From Halocatena salina (GTDB taxonomy: Archaea; Halobacteriota; Halobacteria; Halobacteriales; Haloarculaceae), in assembly GCF_023115355.1 (NCBI RefSeq), contig NZ_CP096019.1:930001-994000 (forward strand): a stretch of DNA of 64,000 nucleotides, read 5' to 3'. The notes under the pieces were generated by a model. The model did not search any database and was not told the DNA's origin. It saw nothing but the letters and a program-made list of their open reading frames with translations. A program made the translations under genes and the position numbers. Shown piece after piece: positions 6,777 to 15,530 of the stretch (its first letter is position 1; the number at the start of each line of letters is the position of its first letter).

Positions 6777-9107
6777 ATGGAGTATTGGCTCGTGATTCGG
6801 TGGCTTGTGGTCTATCTTCTTTTGTTAATTGCGGGGGTGCCGATCACCGCGGTGTTGTGTCCTCGTCTCGAAAATCGAGGGGTCGGCATTGCGCTTCCGG
6901 TCGCCCTGGCCAGCATCGGTCTTCCGGTGTACTGGATCGGACAGTTGACGTTCGGCTGGGTCTCGATCGGTGGTGGAGTGGTGGCGCTCGTCGTCGTGGT
7001 CCTCGTCGTTCGGTCCCGAGAGGCGATCGAAATCGATCGTCGTCCGGTCGTCGAAGCGGCCGTCGTGTTTACGATTTCCTTTCTCGGCTTGGTGATCGTG
7101 CGCTCTGTCGATCCGGGGATTCATCCCGCCGGGGGGGAGAAGTTTCTCGATTACGGGCTGTTAGCAAGCCTGCTTCGCGCGTCAGCACTGCCCCCAGAAG
7201 ACTTCTGGTTCGCTGGCGAGTCCGTGCAGTACTACTACGGGGGACACATGCTTTCTGCGGTGTTGTCGACGCTGACGGGCACGACAGCACCATACGGCTA
7301 CAATCTCGCGCTGGCTGGTTGGTACGCGATGTTAGTGACAGGTGTGTACGGGCTGGCCGGTTCACTCGGCGCATCTGTCGGACTGTCACGGTGGCGCACC
7401 GGCGTATTCGGTGGGATCTTCGTGGGCGTTGCGAGTAATCTTCAAACCCCGGTGCGCGCGTTGTTGTGGCTCCTACCCGACGAAACGGCAGCATCGATAG
7501 CGAAATGGCTGAACGTTCCCATCGAAGGACTCGCCGTCACGCCAGCGAACTTTTCCTACTGGAATGCGAGCCGGGTCATTCCCGGCGTGCCGACCGATCC
7601 AGACTCCTATCGCATCGCAACCGAGTTCCCGCTGTTCGCGTGGCTGAACGGCGATCTCCACGCACACATGATGAGCACTCCGTTTTTGGTGGTCGTCACG
7701 ACGCTCTGTTTCAGTTACTACCGGAGTCAGCCCGCCGAGCGCTCACTTCGCACGACGTTGTTAGCCACGGTCGGAGTGCTGTCCGGACTCATCGGGTTCA
7801 TCAACATGTGGTCGTTTCCGACGGCACTCGGGGTAGCGTGGCTCACGCTCCTGTTCGCGTCTCCGTCGGGGACGATGCAGGCGACCGCACGTCGGGCGTC
7901 ATCGCTTCCGCCCCTTCGATGGTTCGAAGACCAAGAGAGGAAGTGGTTCACCCGTGAACTCCAGCACGTCGGTCGTTCACTCCTCATCGTCGGAGGAATG
8001 GCACTGGTTGGAGTAGCAGCGACGCTTCCGTTTTGGCTCGGTCCTGCGAGTGGCCGGGCGATCGGTCTCGTTTCGGATCAAACACCCTTCGGCCCGCTGT
8101 TTCTCGTCCATGGAGGATTTCTGCTCGTGTTCGTTCCCGTGTTGGTAGACAGATCGAGCATCATCGTCCATCTCAAGCGCAGACCGATCGTGTCGGGTGT
8201 GGTGGTCGGGCTGTCGATAGCAGTTGCCGCGTGGCTTGGGTTTCCCGCGCTCGTTGTGATCGGTCCGATCGTGCTCTGGACGTGGGCGCGCCTCAGGGCC
8301 GAACAGCTCACTGACGAACCCCGTGACGCATCACTCGGCTATCCAGGGGTACTCGTGCTCGCAGGTGCGGGAATCGTGTTGCTCGTGGAGCTGCTCTATC
8401 TTCAGGATCAGGCGGCATCAGGGCGGTTCAACACCGTTTTCAAGGCGTATTTCCAGGTGTGGGTGTTGTGGAGTCCGGCCGCAGGCGTCGGACTGATCTG
8501 GCTTTTCCGCTGGCGGCCTCGCGGTGTTCGTCTCGGACGGCTGTTGGTTGCCGCAGTGGTCCTCAGCACGGCGATTTACGGGCCGCTTGCGCTCTCGAAC
8601 CATTTTACCGGGAGTGCGCCCGACGCCACATTAGAAGATCCGACGCTCGATGGGTTGACGCATCTCGACACCGTCCATTCCGACGAAGCCACCGCGATCC
8701 GCTGGCTCAATCGACAGCCCGGTCAGCCGGTCGTTGCCGCCGCCCCCGGAAAAGACCAGTACAGCTGGGTGAATCCCGAATCCGCACTTACCGGTCTCCC
8801 GACGATTGTCGGCTGGACACACGAAATCATCTATCGCAACGCCTCGGTGTACAATGCGCGGGCGGCTGACGTGGATACGTTGTATCAGGGACCGCCCGAA
8901 CGAACCATCGAACAACTCCAGCACTACGATGTGCGCTACATCTACGTCGGTCCGCGCGAACGCCAACGGTACGATGAGCGCCCCTTCGATCGAATCAACG
9001 GACTCGAAAAGCACCGCTTTGGGGACGTGACCATCTACGAGGTGAACCAAACGAGGCTGACGCCAACACGCAATCTCACCGCTGAAAAATCACTGAGAAC
9101 GGTTTGA
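6777..9107 (+). CDS. DUF2298 (Chlor_Arch_YYY) multi-spanning membrane protein, probable GT-C glycosyltransferase
   Basis: The protein is about 776 aa with a dozen or more membrane helices. I prefer ATG 6777; an in-frame GTG lies four codons upstream at 6765. The conserved YYY-type block GGEKFLDYGLLASLLRAS...FWFAGESVQYYYGGHMLSA identifies the family, found in haloarchaea and chloroflexi and thought to be GT-C-like transferases that use lipid-linked sugars. A second conserved part is NGDLHAHMMSTPF. The soluble C-terminal domain (ATAIRWLNRQPGQPVVAAAP...) is outside the membrane by topology of related proteins. The substrate is unknown. Its last 18 bases overlap the convergent gene at 9090. Confidence 0.85.
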   Translation: MEYWLVIRWLVVYLLLLIAGVPITAVLCPRLENRGVGIALPVALASIGLPVYWIGQLTFGWVSIGGGVVALVVVVLVVRSREAIEIDRRPVVEAAVVFTISFLGLVIVRSVDPGIHPAGGEKFLDYGLLASLLRASALPPEDFWFAGESVQYYYGGHMLSAVLSTLTGTTAPYGYNLALAGWYAMLVTGVYGLAGSLGASVGLSRWRTGVFGGIFVGVASNLQTPVRALLWLLPDETAASIAKWLNVPIEGLAVTPANFSYWNASRVIPGVPTDPDSYRIATEFPLFAWLNGDLHAHMMSTPFLVVVTTLCFSYYRSQPAERSLRTTLLATVGVLSGLIGFINMWSFPTALGVAWLTLLFASPSGTMQATARRASSLPPLRWFEDQERKWFTRELQHVGRSLLIVGGMALVGVAATLPFWLGPASGRAIGLVSDQTPFGPLFLVHGGFLLVFVPVLVDRSSIIVHLKRRPIVSGVVVGLSIAVAAWLGFPALVVIGPIVLWTWARLRAEQLTDEPRDASLGYPGVLVLAGAGIVLLVELLYLQDQAASGRFNTVFKAYFQVWVLWSPAAGVGLIWLFRWRPRGVRLGRLLVAAVVLSTAIYGPLALSNHFTGSAPDATLEDPTLDGLTHLDTVHSDEATAIRWLNRQPGQPVVAAAPGKDQYSWVNPESALTGLPTIVGWTHEIIYRNASVYNARAADVDTLYQGPPERTIEQLQHYDVRYIYVGPRERQRYDERPFDRINGLEKHRFGDVTIYEVNQTRLTPTRNLTAEKSLRTV

Positions 9108-10724
9108 CGTGGCGTTCGATCCGTTGGAAACCGATGTGTCGGTGTCGGTCAGTTCGAACACGGCCACACCAGGGTTTTTATGCCGAAGCGAATATTTCTC
9201 GGAGGCGTTCATCGAATGAAGCAGCCCCGGATCCGGACTGTATTCGTCGCCATGCACGGTGTAAACGTCACGAGGGACATACACGTAGTCAGGCTGGCGG
9301 TCTGAAAGTCCGAACAACACGTTGAGACAGTCGACGTTCGAACAGGTGGCGATATCACGAAACAGCTCGTACTCCGTGTAGTAACCCGAAGTGGTGGTCC
9401 ATTCTGCACCCCATGGGCTGAGGATTACCGTCCGTTCGGAGTAGTAGGGAACCCACTCAGCCGCATCACTGAGGACCACGAACGTCTCGTTCGGTTGGGT
9501 TTCGTTTTTGATCCAGTCCACTGCCCGCAGATCATCGTCATCGACCGTCTGTGGTTGTGTCCGGCTGTCTTGGTGGGTGGTGGTCAGTTCGCTTCCTGCG
9601 AACGCGACGCCAGTACCGACCGCACCGAGAACGAGGACGACAGCCACCCCGATCGGTACCATCTTTCTGTGGGTATCCGAAATCGAGATCGACAGATAAC
9701 TGATGATAGACGACAACGCCGGAACGACGAGATCGACAACGAGGACGGCACTCAGCATGGCACCGGCAACGAAGGTAAACCGTTGCTTACCGATGATATA
9801 GCTGGCGATCACCATCCACGTCGGAAGGAAGTATCGCCGCTGATACAGGGCGTACAATCCCCCCGCGAACGCTATGACATAAAACGGTGTGACGACATCC
9901 ATATCCCAGATCGGGTAGACGAACTGGGATGCGAGTCGACCGACACCACCGAACAGTCCAGTGTGCGTTCCGCTTGCTGAGAGGTAGATATCCAGCCCGT
10001 GGGTGGTTGCGATCTGCAACCACCACGGAGCGGTGAGCACGATTCCACCGGTAGCGACGATGGCACCGTTGAGTAGTCCACGCAACGTTCGATCGTGAAA
10101 AGCGAACAATAGAAGATAGCTACTACCGAAAAACACCGTATACACCGGGTGTGTGAGCAACGTCAGGGAGAACAGAACCGTGCCCGGCACCAACCATCGT
10201 CGGTCGCCGGTCTGGAAGAGTTTCACCCCAGCGTATATTCCGAGCAGGGTGAACAGCACGGCAACGGCTCTGACGATTCCTCCTGCCGAGATGTGCCATC
10301 GGAGTACCGACGGCGTGACGGCGAAAAATATCGTCCCGATACCAGCTTTCCCGGGGGAGCCAACCAGTTCTTTCGTGAGATAATAAAACGGGATCAGATA
10401 CACGACAGCTATCGCACCCGGAACGTACAACTCCAGCGCTACCGGATCAACGCCCGTGACGTCGGTGATGATGGCAATGAGGTAGAACACGAGCGGCGGA
10501 TAGGCGAACGGGATCCCCCCTTCGAGATAGTGGGGGATCCGTTCGGGCAGCACATACCCGTTCTGGATGATCTCTTCGACGAATTGGAGATACAATCCAC
10601 CCTCATACGCCGGATGGGTGTGCGTCAGAAGATACGCGATGTACACCCCACTGCCGACGAAAAGCGACATAGCGAGCCAAAAACGATCGTCGAACCAGAG
10701 ACCAGACGCATTCTTATCGCTCAT
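9090..10724 (-). CDS. GT-C-type membrane glycosyltransferase-like protein (PMT/GT39-like)
   Basis: This 544 aa protein has about 11-12 membrane helices followed by an exposed C-terminal domain with EWVPYYSERTVILSPWGAEW. The first external loop, with HPAYEGGLYLQFVEEIIQNGYV...PFAYPPLVFYL, resembles the acceptor or catalytic loop of PMT/ArnT-like enzymes that move sugars from dolichol-phosphate. The only soluble acidic pair candidates are in that loop. It is convergent with and overlaps the DUF2298 gene, and it lies just downstream of the GT2 gene at 10.8 kb on the same strand. A role in surface glycoprotein or exopolysaccharide assembly is inferred. Confidence 0.75.
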   Translation of the reverse strand: MSDKNASGLWFDDRFWLAMSLFVGSGVYIAYLLTHTHPAYEGGLYLQFVEEIIQNGYVLPERIPHYLEGGIPFAYPPLVFYLIAIITDVTGVDPVALELYVPGAIAVVYLIPFYYLTKELVGSPGKAGIGTIFFAVTPSVLRWHISAGGIVRAVAVLFTLLGIYAGVKLFQTGDRRWLVPGTVLFSLTLLTHPVYTVFFGSSYLLLFAFHDRTLRGLLNGAIVATGGIVLTAPWWLQIATTHGLDIYLSASGTHTGLFGGVGRLASQFVYPIWDMDVVTPFYVIAFAGGLYALYQRRYFLPTWMVIASYIIGKQRFTFVAGAMLSAVLVVDLVVPALSSIISYLSISISDTHRKMVPIGVAVVLVLGAVGTGVAFAGSELTTTHQDSRTQPQTVDDDDLRAVDWIKNETQPNETFVVLSDAAEWVPYYSERTVILSPWGAEWTTTSGYYTEYELFRDIATCSNVDCLNVLFGLSDRQPDYVYVPRDVYTVHGDEYSPDPGLLHSMNASEKYSLRHKNPGVAVFELTDTDTSVSNGSNATSNRSQ

Positions 10725-10820
10725 ATGAGATCTTCGATCCAGATTTCGTTCACGTTCACTTTCTCGTTTCGATTCGTGATGGTCCGTTCCAAGCAGCGAA
10801 TTCAGACTCCCGTGGGATCA

Positions 10821-12194
10821 TTACCGGGGATGGCTTTGGCTTTGGCTTTGGTCCGAACGCGAGGTGGTCACGTAGATGCTGTCTTTGTCGAGGATGAACT
10901 CGTCGATAAACGCGGCCACGAACACCGCAGACTGAAACACGAGATACGGCCAGAGGGTGAACGCAGCGAAGTATTCAGAGAGATGGTGGGACTCCCCATC
11001 GATCCAATCCTGTAAGAAGATGATATACGATACGATGATGGGAGCGATCGATATGAACGTCCATACGGCCCAGCCGTTAGGAATGAGCGTCGTCGTCGAA
11101 ACGCCGGACAGACCGTTGAACAACGGCATGGGAAACACGAGAATGAACAGCACTGGGAGGATCGCATAAACGAAGGTGTACACGGCGTCGATCTTCTTCC
11201 GGGTCGAAACCGCGCGTTCTTGGGGCAAAAGCGGGAGATACCGAACTGCTACCTGCATCCATCCCCGTGCCCACCGTTTTCGCTGATTCCACCACGCAGA
11301 CAGCGTTGCGGGGTTTTCTTCGTAGGTGATAACTTGCGGATCGACGTGCAGTTCCTTACCGATCTGGTGGATCTTCGAAGACATATCGATGTCCTCGACG
11401 AGGATTTCCTCATCGAACTCGCCGAGTTCGTCGAACACCTCCGCACGGAAGAACGCCTGTCCACCGCCGAAGATGGTGAATCCGTCTACGACCTCCCGAG
11501 CGAACAGATCAGCCTTTTCGGCGATGTGACGCTCGACGGTCGCGTGGAGTGCCAACAACGAGTCCGTCGGATTGCTTCCATAGCACCGTCCTTTCACACA
11601 CCACGTGTCTTCGTCCGCGAGGAACCACGATACTGCGCGCCGGATCGCGTTCGGTTTGAACTGGTGGTCGGCGTCGATGCTCGCAATGATGTCTCCCGTG
11701 GCGTGTTGCAGCGCGTAGTTCGTCGCCTTGGCTTTCCCTCCACCCGGCTCGTCGCGCTCAACAGCTATGAATCGAGAATCGCCAGCGGCAGCTTGCTTGG
11801 CGATTTCGGCGGTTCGATCCGTCGAGCTCGCTTCATAGCAGAGCACGACTTCTAGCTTCTCCTCAGGGTAATCCACTTGCTTACACGCCTCGATCGTTCC
11901 CGGTAACACCGGCTCTTCGTTGTACGCCGGTATCACAACTGATACCGTGGGTAACACCGCGTCGTCGTCGATCTCTGGGGGACTCGTCCCGGAAAACGCG
12001 AGTACTGCAGACAGAAGTGTCCGCCCAACGAGTCCGATCAACCCGATCAACAACACCGTGTTGAGTACGCTACCGTACCCCTCGATATACGGAATCGGCA
12101 GCAGGACACCGATAACGAGTAGTCCCGTTATCGTCGTATACGTCGTCATTTTCTTGAAAGATAACGACGTCTCTTCGACCGTCTTGACTTCCAT
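10821..12194 (-). CDS. Membrane-embedded family 2 glycosyltransferase (cellulose/hyaluronan-synthase-like)
   Basis: The 457 aa protein has two N-terminal membrane helices (about residues 18-65), a cytoplasmic GT-A domain and three C-terminal helices. Motifs of processive family 2 enzymes are present: VSVVIPAYNEEPVLPGTI, SIDADHQF (DxD), VEDIDMSSKIH (ED general base) and WWNQRKRWARGW (QxxRW). Processive enzymes of this kind make and export beta-linked polysaccharide; simpler members load one sugar on a lipid. The C-terminal tail SQSQSQSH is encoded by a 6-base tandem repeat at about 10831-10853. Confidence 0.88.
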   Translation of the reverse strand: MEVKTVEETSLSFKKMTTYTTITGLLVIGVLLPIPYIEGYGSVLNTVLLIGLIGLVGRTLLSAVLAFSGTSPPEIDDDAVLPTVSVVIPAYNEEPVLPGTIEACKQVDYPEEKLEVVLCYEASSTDRTAEIAKQAAAGDSRFIAVERDEPGGGKAKATNYALQHATGDIIASIDADHQFKPNAIRRAVSWFLADEDTWCVKGRCYGSNPTDSLLALHATVERHIAEKADLFAREVVDGFTIFGGGQAFFRAEVFDELGEFDEEILVEDIDMSSKIHQIGKELHVDPQVITYEENPATLSAWWNQRKRWARGWMQVAVRYLPLLPQERAVSTRKKIDAVYTFVYAILPVLFILVFPMPLFNGLSGVSTTTLIPNGWAVWTFISIAPIIVSYIIFLQDWIDGESHHLSEYFAAFTLWPYLVFQSAVFVAAFIDEFILDKDSIYVTTSRSDQSQSQSHPR

Positions 12195-12476
12195 ACAGAG
12201 AAAGCAATCCGTTACCTAATAAATCAGTGAAATCGTTCCGGTTCGTTGCACGTTCAAAGTGTCGTTGCAGACCGTTTCGTCGATTCATGCCGCTTTTCTA
12301 GTAGTATAATGACTGTATCGTACCTGGGGTTCAGATGCCAAAATACGGGGAATAACCACCTATTAACCCAATTACGGAGTCGATAAACGCCGGGCAATAC
12401 GATAGTGTACTGATAGCAGATAAAAATTCATTAATAACCGTGACAATACGGTGCGTGTGGTAACAATAATTTGATA
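12195..12476. other. AT-rich 282-base intergenic stretch, nothing recognised
   Basis: This region separates two minus-strand genes and is much richer in A and T than the coding DNA around it. I see no RNA gene and no open frame with protein character. It should contain the promoter of the glycosyltransferase gene. Confidence 0.4.
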
Positions 12477-12722
12477 TTAGCTGTGGACGGTGATCGATTC
12501 GGAATCAGCGTGGTCGGTCTCTAAGTACATCGGAATGTACTCGCGGCGTTCGTAGGTTTCCCGCTCGTCTTCCGTACCAACGGTACACCACAACTGAACC
12601 CGCTCGGGACCGTGCCAGTCGCCCTGTCGCTTGACCGAAAAGCAGACGACTTCGTCCTCGTCGTACTCGATAACCGCGTCCTTCCGGATGCCTGGATCCC
12701 CATCGATGATGAGATGCTTCAT
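12477..12722 (-). CDS. Small conserved haloarchaeal protein (HAH_0734-like, 81 aa)
   Basis: The protein starts MKHLIIDGDPGIRKDAVIEY and is beta-rich and acidic, with one Cys in CFSVKRQGDWHGPERVQLWCTVG. I recognise it as resembling a small protein conserved across haloarchaea and annotated only by locus family; no function is known to me. It has no membrane helix and no signal. It sits just downstream of the small winged-helix gene on the same strand, separated by a gap of about 180 bases, so they may not share a transcript. Confidence 0.75.
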   Translation of the reverse strand: MKHLIIDGDPGIRKDAVIEYDEDEVVCFSVKRQGDWHGPERVQLWCTVGTEDERETYERREYIPMYLETDHADSESITVHS

Positions 12723-12905
12723 GTTCTTTCTCGATTCAGCGTCGGATTAAACTTTACCAAGGAGAATTCTCAGACGCCGCATTACAGAATATGGTGGTCG
12801 TCTCCGCACGGCCCCTGTCGGCACGATGGAGCCTGCCGGTCGATCGTCTGCTGGAGAGGAAAGCTGATTACCCCTGCCCATGTGGCTGGCAGCGTATGGA
12901 GCGTT

Positions 12906-13160
12906 TTACTTCGTTTTGAGGCTGTACACGCGCTTTCTGGCGTCAGTGAACGAGAAACGGGAGTGGACGACACCGATCTCATCCAACTGCGAGACCGCAT
13001 ACCGCACTGTTCGCGTGGGTAACAGGGTCTCTTCGGCGAGTTCCTGTTGGGTGAGTGGTCCATCGTATTCGAGTACCTTGGCGACCAACTTCGCGCTCGG
13101 TGGACAGTCCTGCAACCCGTCCACCCCAACCTGTTCGTCTCGATCGTCTGTAGTGCTCAT
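12906..13160 (-). CDS. Small winged-helix transcription regulator (84 aa, MarR/TrmB-like)
   Basis: The single domain shows a winged helix-turn-helix: AKLVAKVLEYDGPLTQQELAEETLLPTRTVRYAVSQLDEIGVVHSR, with the turn at LAEETLLPTRTV and the wing in FSFTDARKRVYSL. Such 80-100 aa proteins are common haloarchaeal regulators. It is divergent from the PAN gene, with about 220 bases between the starts, so it could act on that promoter or its own; that is inference from position only. Confidence 0.8.
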   Translation of the reverse strand: MSTTDDRDEQVGVDGLQDCPPSAKLVAKVLEYDGPLTQQELAEETLLPTRTVRYAVSQLDEIGVVHSRFSFTDARKRVYSLKTK

Positions 13161-13344
13161 ACCGTCAGTTAATAATGCAACTATGTAATATTTCCCATTT
13201 CAAAATTACCAAGAATAATTGTAGACAGTAGGCGGTAAATATTGGCACAACGGAATCACGGCGTCTGTATTCTATGTGTTTGCGCGTGTGCGATCACTAT
13301 CGTCAACGATTCCCCGATACTGGCCAGATACGGTGTAGACGACC

Positions 13345-13359
13345 CGAAACCTCTTATGA
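13345..13359 (+). promoter_or_regulatory. Probable BRE/TATA element of the PAN gene
   Basis: The sequence cgaaac followed by ctcttatga is centred about 28 bases before the PAN start at 13383. That spacing places transcription start at or within a few bases of the ATG, so the message would be leaderless, which is common in haloarchaea. Confidence 0.45.
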
Positions 13360-13382
13360 GGACAAGCGCTATTCCCGGGTAG

Positions 13383-14600
13383 ATGACCGACATCGTTGAC
13401 GACGTCGAGTGGCCTTACGAACCCGACGCGTCACAACAGGAAAAGATCGAGTCACTTCAGGAACGACTCGAAATACTCGAAGGACAAAACGAGGAGATGC
13501 GGGACGAGCTCCTCGATGCGAACGCAAAAAAGAACAAATACCAGCAGAAGTTGGAACGGCTGACCCACGAGAACAAGAAGCTCAAACAATCGCCGCTGTT
13601 CATAGCGACGGTGCAAGAGATCTCAGAGGAGGGGATCGTGATCAAACAGCACGGCAACAATCAGGAGGCGCTCACCGAAGTCACCCAGGAGATGCGCGAA
13701 CAGCTCGAACCGGACGATCGGGTCGCGGTGAACAATTCCCTGTCGATCGTTCGCGTGCTCGACGCCGAAACCGACGTTCGTGCGCGGGTGATGCAAGTAG
13801 AGCACGAACCAGAGGTCGCCTACGAGGACATCGGGGGTATCAGCGAGCAGATCGATGAGGTCCGTGAGACCGTCGAGCTGCCACTGACCAGTCCGGGACG
13901 ATTCGATGCGGTGGGGATCGATCCGCCGTCAGGGGTGTTGTTGCACGGGCCGCCGGGGACGGGGAAGACGATGCTGGCCAAAGCGGTCGCCAACCAGACG
14001 GAGGCGACGTTCATCAAGATGGCCGGCTCGGAACTCGTCCATAAGTTCATCGGAGAGGGGGCGAAGCTCGTTCGGGATCTGTTCGAACTCGCCCGCCAGC
14101 ACGAGCCAGCAGTGCTGTTCATCGACGAGATCGATGCGATCGCTGCAAAACGCACCGATTCGAAAACCTCCGGAGACGCCGAGGTCCAGCGGACCATGAT
14201 GCAGTTGCTCTCGGAGATGGACGGCTTCGACGACCGCGGCGAGATCAGCATCATCGCCGCCACAAACCGCTTCGATATGCTCGATCGCGCCATCCTCCGC
14301 CCCGGACGGTTCGACCGCCTCATCGAAGTCCCAAAACCAGATCTGGAAGGTCGGGAGATGATCTTCCGCATCCACACCCGTTCGATGAACGTCGCGGACG
14401 AGGTGGATTTCGAACAGTTGGCCGAGGATACCGAAAACGCCAGCGGTGCGGACATCAAGGCGATCTGTACTGAAGCAGGGATGTTCGCCATCCGAGACGA
14501 CCGGCAGACAGTCACCCGCGAGGACTTTGAAAACGCGTGGGAGAAGATCGATGACGACGAAGAAAGCGACGGCGACGAGATCAGCCGGACGTTCGCGTAA
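13383..14600 (+). CDS. pan: Proteasome-activating nucleotidase (PAN)
   Basis: This 405 aa AAA+ ATPase unfolds proteins and feeds them to the 20S proteasome in the cytoplasm. An N-terminal coiled coil (about residues 18-68) precedes an OB domain (70-145), then the AAA+ core with GPPGTGKT at 189-196, Walker B LFIDEIDAIAA, the arginine-finger region RPGRFDRL and the pore-loop region after the Walker A. The end is DEISRTFA: a Phe takes the place of the Tyr of the HbYX docking motif and the preceding residue is Thr. Haloarchaea usually have two PAN paralogs; which one this is cannot be told here. Confidence 0.96.
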   Translation: MTDIVDDVEWPYEPDASQQEKIESLQERLEILEGQNEEMRDELLDANAKKNKYQQKLERLTHENKKLKQSPLFIATVQEISEEGIVIKQHGNNQEALTEVTQEMREQLEPDDRVAVNNSLSIVRVLDAETDVRARVMQVEHEPEVAYEDIGGISEQIDEVRETVELPLTSPGRFDAVGIDPPSGVLLHGPPGTGKTMLAKAVANQTEATFIKMAGSELVHKFIGEGAKLVRDLFELARQHEPAVLFIDEIDAIAAKRTDSKTSGDAEVQRTMMQLLSEMDGFDDRGEISIIAATNRFDMLDRAILRPGRFDRLIEVPKPDLEGREMIFRIHTRSMNVADEVDFEQLAEDTENASGADIKAICTEAGMFAIRDDRQTVTREDFENAWEKIDDDEESDGDEISRTFA

Positions 14601-14674
14601 CCGTTTTTGGGTTTCCAGTTTCGTAATAGGTGTCGTATCGACGTTCATTTGAACGCGTGTTCCGTAGCCGGGAT

Positions 14675-15100
14675 ATGGACGATCAACCGGGATTGAGCGA
14701 TCAGTACCGGATGTCGAGTCCGTGGCCGGTTTTCGTTGCGCTTGGGCTCGTCCTTTCGGAACTCGGGGTGCTGTTTGGGATCATTCCGCTGTCCGTTGGT
14801 GGGTTGTTGTTGTTTACCGGATCGGTCGCGGGGATTCTCACCGAATCCGGGTATACGCCCGATCTGTGGCGAGTGATGAGCATTCTCGGTACGGTACTAG
14901 CCGTGCTCGGTGCGATACTCGTCGGAACACAGCTGGGATTTGCCACGCCCGACACGATGCTGTCCGAGTTGATCGATGCCTTCGGTGAACAGCCAAACGG
15001 AATTATCATCCGGGGCGTTTCGATAGTCGTTGCGGGCGCGATTGCCGTCGGTGTGGGTGCTGTCGCGCCGTTCGTGCAGTCCGATTTGAAGACACCGTAG
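14675..15100 (+). CDS. Haloarchaeal four-helix membrane protein near the oxidase (DUF7541-like)
   Basis: I chose ATG 14675, giving 141 aa from MDDQPGLSDQYRMSS; an in-frame GTG-type start further up adds residues without protein character. About four hydrophobic helices are seen (VFVALGLVLSELGVLFGI, VGGLLLFTGSVAGIL, ILGTVLAVLGAILVG, VSIVVAGAIAVGVGAVAPF). It lies in front of DUF6684 and oxidase subunit I on the same strand, an arrangement that suggests a role in making or stabilising the oxidase. The DUF name is from memory and less certain than the location and topology. Confidence 0.72.
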   Translation: MDDQPGLSDQYRMSSPWPVFVALGLVLSELGVLFGIIPLSVGGLLLFTGSVAGILTESGYTPDLWRVMSILGTVLAVLGAILVGTQLGFATPDTMLSELIDAFGEQPNGIIIRGVSIVVAGAIAVGVGAVAPFVQSDLKTP

Positions 15101-15144
15101 AGAAGAATCGATACTCTATTTACCCATCCACACGGAAGCCCGGT

Positions 15145-15384
15145 ATGGCATCGAGTGTCTTCGACCGCGAGACACTGCTCGATCTCTCGGTCAACATCAT
15201 CCCGCTGGGTATCATCTTGTTTTTCATCGCCGTGTTCGTTGCCCTACCGGGATTTGAATACGATCCGTTCATAACGACGATCCAGATGAGTCTGCTGGTG
15301 ATCCCGTTCATCGGACTGGCGGTTCTCACGTACGTCTCCGGGAAGGCGATCACGAAAGCAGAACAGGAGCTTGAAGAACAGTAA
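15145..15384 (+). CDS. Two-helix membrane protein in the oxidase cluster (DUF6684-like)
   Basis: The 79 aa protein has two membrane helices (VNIIPLGIILFFIAVFVALP and MSLLVIPFIGLAVLTYVSG) and a charged C-terminus KAEQELEEQ. It sits 44 bases after the previous membrane protein and about 150 bases before subunit I. By length and position it resembles small non-catalytic partners of haem-copper oxidases. No cofactor-binding residues are visible. Confidence 0.75.
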   Translation: MASSVFDRETLLDLSVNIIPLGIILFFIAVFVALPGFEYDPFITTIQMSLLVIPFIGLAVLTYVSGKAITKAEQELEEQ

Positions 15385-15530
15385 CTGCTGCGGATATCAA
15401 AGGTTTGAAAGCACAGATTGGAACTGTAAAACGAGTGAATGAGGTGTTCCTCCGCACGAACGAGTCGGGCGGGAAGTCTCCCGTGATAGTTCCATAACCT
15501 TTCTAATCACCCGGTGCCGATAGGTCGTAT

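Noticed and set aside
10831-10853. 6-base tandem repeat at the end of the GT2 gene
   Set aside because: It encodes a short Ser-Gln tail and is too short to treat as a separate functional repeat.
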